Shown: in pieces, positions 61,673 to 64,000 of the stretch
Numbering within the stretch: position 1 is the stretch's first letter
Layout: each line of letters opens with the position of its first letter
NCBI RefSeq assembly: GCF_008727795.1
Contig: NZ_CP044222.1
Coordinates: forward strand, 930,001-994,000
Direction: 5' to 3'
Origin: Nitrincola iocasae
Lineage (GTDB): Bacteria; Pseudomonadota; Gammaproteobacteria; Pseudomonadales; Balneatricaceae
DNA: 64,000 nt
The notes under the pieces: model-generated
What the model was told of the DNA's origin: nothing
The model's input: only the letters and a program-made list of their open reading frames with translations
Database searches by the model: none
Program-made: the position numbers and the translations under genes

Positions 61673-62600
61673 GGTCTCCGCACCTGGCAGCACCATGCTA
61701 ATGGGTGAGCATGCGGTACTACAGGGTGAAGTCGCATTGGTCTGCGCGGTAGATGCGCGTATAGAGGTGACATTGCGGCCACGTTCAGATCGTCAGGTGC
61801 ATATACACAGCAGCCTGTGTCAGTATCAGTCTGACCTTGATCGGTTGACACCTCAGCCGGCGCTTAGTTTTGTGCTCGCCGCTGTGTCAGCCTATCGCAC
61901 GCAGTTGCCATCAGGCTTTGATCTGATCATCGAATCAGGCTTTTCTTCTACTATAGGTCTGGGATCTTCGGCCGCCGTGACGGCTGCCATGGTCGTGGCG
62001 CTGGAGCATTTTGCGTCTATCGAATCCACACTTCTAGAGCAGTTCCGCAGCGGCCTGGCTATTATTCATACAGTACAGGAAGGGCGTGGTTCTGGAGCTG
62101 ACCTGGCTGCCAGTCTTAGTGGCGGGATAGTGTGTTTCTCACCCTCACCTTTGCAGATCGAAGCCTTGCAGTGTCCGGATGGACTCACCCTGTCACTTTT
62201 CTACTGTGGCTACAAAATGAAAACGCCCGAGGTGCTGCGTTATGTGGAATCTCGCTGGCAGCAAGAACCGCAGCTATTGCAGCAGCTCTACCGTTTGATG
62301 GGTGAAACCAGTTTGGCAGCTGTCCGTGCATTAAAAGCGGCTGACCTGATAACACTGGGGCGGTTAATGCAGGTGTATCAGGGGTTGATGGATGCGCTGG
62401 GTGTCAATGATGCTACACTGGCAAAAATGCTCGCTGATTTACGTCAGGATTCTGCAGTGCTGGGTAGCAAGATCTCCGGTTCGGGATTGGGGGATTGTGT
62501 GCTTACCTTAGGTAAAACCACACCACAACCTCTACAGGGGTTCAGCCAAATTTCCATCGCACCAGCTAAGCTAGGTGTGATGCTGACACCTTGCTGCTAG
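61650..62600 (+). CDS. Phosphomevalonate kinase (Paracoccus type)
   Basis: A 316-residue GHMP kinase. The GTG at 61650 lies six bases after AGGAGG, so it is the start; the frame opens earlier at 61626. Motif 1 APGSTMLMGEHAV has Ser where mevalonate kinase has Lys; motif 2 is TIGLGSSAAVTAAMV; then GRGSGADLAASLSGG and KISGSGLGDCVLTLG. These last two closely match the phosphomevalonate kinase that follows mvk in Paracoccus zeaxanthinifaciens (remembered). It would make mevalonate diphosphate. A second mevalonate kinase is the alternative. The decarboxylase gene that should follow is not here. Confidence 0.78.
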   Translation: MPSVSAFKVSAPGSTMLMGEHAVLQGEVALVCAVDARIEVTLRPRSDRQVHIHSSLCQYQSDLDRLTPQPALSFVLAAVSAYRTQLPSGFDLIIESGFSSTIGLGSSAAVTAAMVVALEHFASIESTLLEQFRSGLAIIHTVQEGRGSGADLAASLSGGIVCFSPSPLQIEALQCPDGLTLSLFYCGYKMKTPEVLRYVESRWQQEPQLLQQLYRLMGETSLAAVRALKAADLITLGRLMQVYQGLMDALGVNDATLAKMLADLRQDSAVLGSKISGSGLGDCVLTLGKTTPQPLQGFSQISIAPAKLGVMLTPCC

Positions 62601-62754
62601 GTTGCCTGCATTTTTCTTTTTATGCTCTGGCTTGCAGGTATTAGTCCAACGGTGGCTGGTGAATTGTTCCAAGTCATTACATCATGCGGTTTTGCTCGTA
62701 TCTTGATTTAAAATGTGTTTAATTTAAATGCGTTAGATCCGCGGATTAGATGTA

Positions 62755-64000
62755 ATGCCAAGTGATAATAATTTTAAAACACACTGTACCATGCGTAGAT
62801 TAAATCAGTTGTTGTGCTTTATGGCACTGTTTCTGTCCGTGACCTGTACAGCAACTGACCACCCTGACAACAGTCTGTATGATTTTTTTCAACAGCATGA
62901 CTCGGTTATGCTGTTGATTGATCCGGATACCGGCACAATTGAAGATGCCAACCCGGCCGCTGAAGCGTTTTATGGCTACAACCGTGAAACACTTTTGACG
63001 CTATCAATTCACTCACTGAATACTCTGACGCCAGCGCAGGTGGCTGAAGAGATGCAAGTGGCGACCGCGCAAGGGCGTAACTATTTTGTTTTTCGCCATG
63101 TACTGGCTGATGGTGCCGTACGCACCGTGGAAGTGCGTAGTCATCCTTACCGGTTTGACGGGAAGTTGCGTTTGCTGTCAGTGATCAATGATATCACTCC
63201 AGGACGCCATGCTGATCAGGCGCTCTGGCATTATCAGGATCGTCTGGAAGAGATAGTTGATCTACAGGTGCAAGCCTTACAACAAGAAAAAGCCAATCGC
63301 CAGCGATTGCTGTTTGTTGCTGTCTTATTGCAGATGTTGGCTATAGTTGTGCTGATCATTCTGTCTATCAGTCTGTTTCGTACCCAAAAAGAACGCACCA
63401 ACTTGCTGCACCAACAGGAAAAAACCAATCGGGAATTGCGTCGCCTGAATGAAATTATGGCACACCACTTTCAGGAACCGGCACGCCGCCTGGTTAGCTT
63501 TGCTCAGCGTTTGTACAAAAAGGGCCTGGTAGAGGCTGACCAGGATGTGCGTGTATCAGTTGATTTTATCCATCAACAAGCGTTGCGCTTAAGTTATCTG
63601 GTGCGTGATATCCAGCGCTATCTGGCGCTGGACCAGGCCGATGCAGCATCGCAACATCTACACTTATCAGAGGTTATTGCGCAGCAGATGCGAGAACCCG
63701 AGTTAAGTGAGCGTCTGAAACATGTCAGTGTAGAGCTGAATTTGGCCGAGGACTCGTTATATTTTCCGAAAGGCTATCTGCAGCAAATTCTCAGAATATT
63801 GTTTGATAACAGTCTGAATTATGCCTGTGCAGATAGCCCATTACGGATTGAGGTGAAATCTCTGAAGCAGCCTGGCCATACGCTGATCCAGTTTATCGAC
63901 AATGGTTGCGGTGTCGAGCCGGAATACCGGGAACAATTATTTGAGATGTTTTCGCGCATTGTCAATGAAGCGGATAAGGCGTCCAGCACAGGTACAGGGA
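62755..64000 (+). CDS. PAS-containing sensor histidine kinase, 5' part (cut by window end)
   Basis: An open frame from ATG at 62755 running off the window; an in-frame ATG at 62791 (MRRLNQLLCFMALFLSV) gives a better signal sequence and may be the real start. A PAS domain follows (VMLLIDPDTGTIEDANPAAEAFYGY), then a coiled stretch, a membrane helix (about 63300-63370) and a HisKA-like helix with MAHHFQEPARRLVSFAQ, resembling the phytochrome-like H-x-x-x-EP box. HATPase N-box is LFDNSLNYA, and IDNGCGVEP is the G1 box. No receiver is visible yet. It is 154 bp after pmk and probably a separate unit. Confidence 0.85.
   Translation, partial: MPSDNNFKTHCTMRRLNQLLCFMALFLSVTCTATDHPDNSLYDFFQQHDSVMLLIDPDTGTIEDANPAAEAFYGYNRETLLTLSIHSLNTLTPAQVAEEMQVATAQGRNYFVFRHVLADGAVRTVEVRSHPYRFDGKLRLLSVINDITPGRHADQALWHYQDRLEEIVDLQVQALQQEKANRQRLLFVAVLLQMLAIVVLIILSISLFRTQKERTNLLHQQEKTNRELRRLNEIMAHHFQEPARRLVSFAQRLYKKGLVEADQDVRVSVDFIHQQALRLSYLVRDIQRYLALDQADAASQHLHLSEVIAQQMREPELSERLKHVSVELNLAEDSLYFPKGYLQQILRILFDNSLNYACADSPLRIEVKSLKQPGHTLIQFIDNGCGVEPEYREQLFEMFSRIVNEADKASSTGTG

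Noticed and set aside
62601..62754. A frameshifted or truncated mvd (diphosphomevalonate decarboxylase) after pmk
   Set aside because: Only 154 bp are present, AT-rich, with no reading frame resembling the family; the gene is absent here, not broken.
1..64000. Search for tRNA/rRNA genes, CRISPR arrays, toxin-antitoxin or defence systems
   Set aside because: None was recognised by eye on either strand; weak tRNA-like folds cannot be excluded without tRNAscan-type computation.

Overview
The window looks like chromosomal DNA of a free-living, probably marine gammaproteobacterium. Several neighbourhoods are typical of Pseudomonas and Oceanospirillales-like genomes: dnaG-yqeY-rpsU divergent from tsaD, plsY-folB-folK, cca-glpE-apaH, and grxD / rnt / motY / argG. 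TRAP transport, a NaChBac-type sodium channel and a MotY-type (sodium-motor) flagellar protein fit a marine or halophilic life. The genus cannot be fixed from sequence alone. No tRNA, rRNA, CRISPR array, prophage, complete insertion sequence or recognisable defence island was seen.

Layout. 1-9.9 kb: housekeeping genes (end of dnaG, yqeY, rpsU, tsaD, plsY, folB-folK, cca-glpE-apaH, msrA, rsmE) and a haem-c GGDEF-EAL membrane protein. 9.9-19.4 kb: a 3-hydroxybutyrate/acetoacetate module with a sigma-54 activator, a well-matched -24/-12 promoter, acetoacetyl-CoA synthetase, 3-hydroxybutyrate dehydrogenase and a three-gene TRAP transporter, followed by a chemoreceptor. 19.4-29.3 kb: a voltage-gated sodium channel, an OsmC protein and two convergent RND efflux systems. 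29.4-35.5 kb: DHH phosphoesterase, DUF1415, a 106-bp inverted-repeat element, YgiQ radical SAM protein, and a cold-shock gene with a long structured leader. 35.5-45.8 kb: nitroreductase, a PRPP-synthetase/archaeal-type phosphorylase pair, phhB, purU, a CBS protein, a DnaT-like/lambda-P-like replication pair, DUF3549, class II DAHP synthase and metR.

45.8-49.8 kb: FMN riboswitch-ribB, followed by a decayed partial copy of the same locus (truncated riboswitch plus ribB fragments), then a PAS-GGDEF-EAL protein. 49.8-57.4 kb: argF, argD, grxD, rnt, motY, argG and a receiver-TPR protein. 57.4-62.6 kb: a tightly packed mevalonate operon (mvaA-fni-mvaS-mvk-pmk). Its gene order, and the motifs of its last two kinases, recall the Paracoccus zeaxanthinifaciens operon, but no diphosphomevalonate decarboxylase gene follows. 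The window ends inside a sensor histidine kinase.

The most unusual signals are four REP-like palindromes read through in frame inside the dnaT-like gene, the fossil FMN riboswitch-ribB copy, the mevalonate operon without its decarboxylase, the phosphorylase/PRPP-synthetase pair, and the long structured RNA upstream of the cold-shock gene, which carries an internal terminator-like hairpin.
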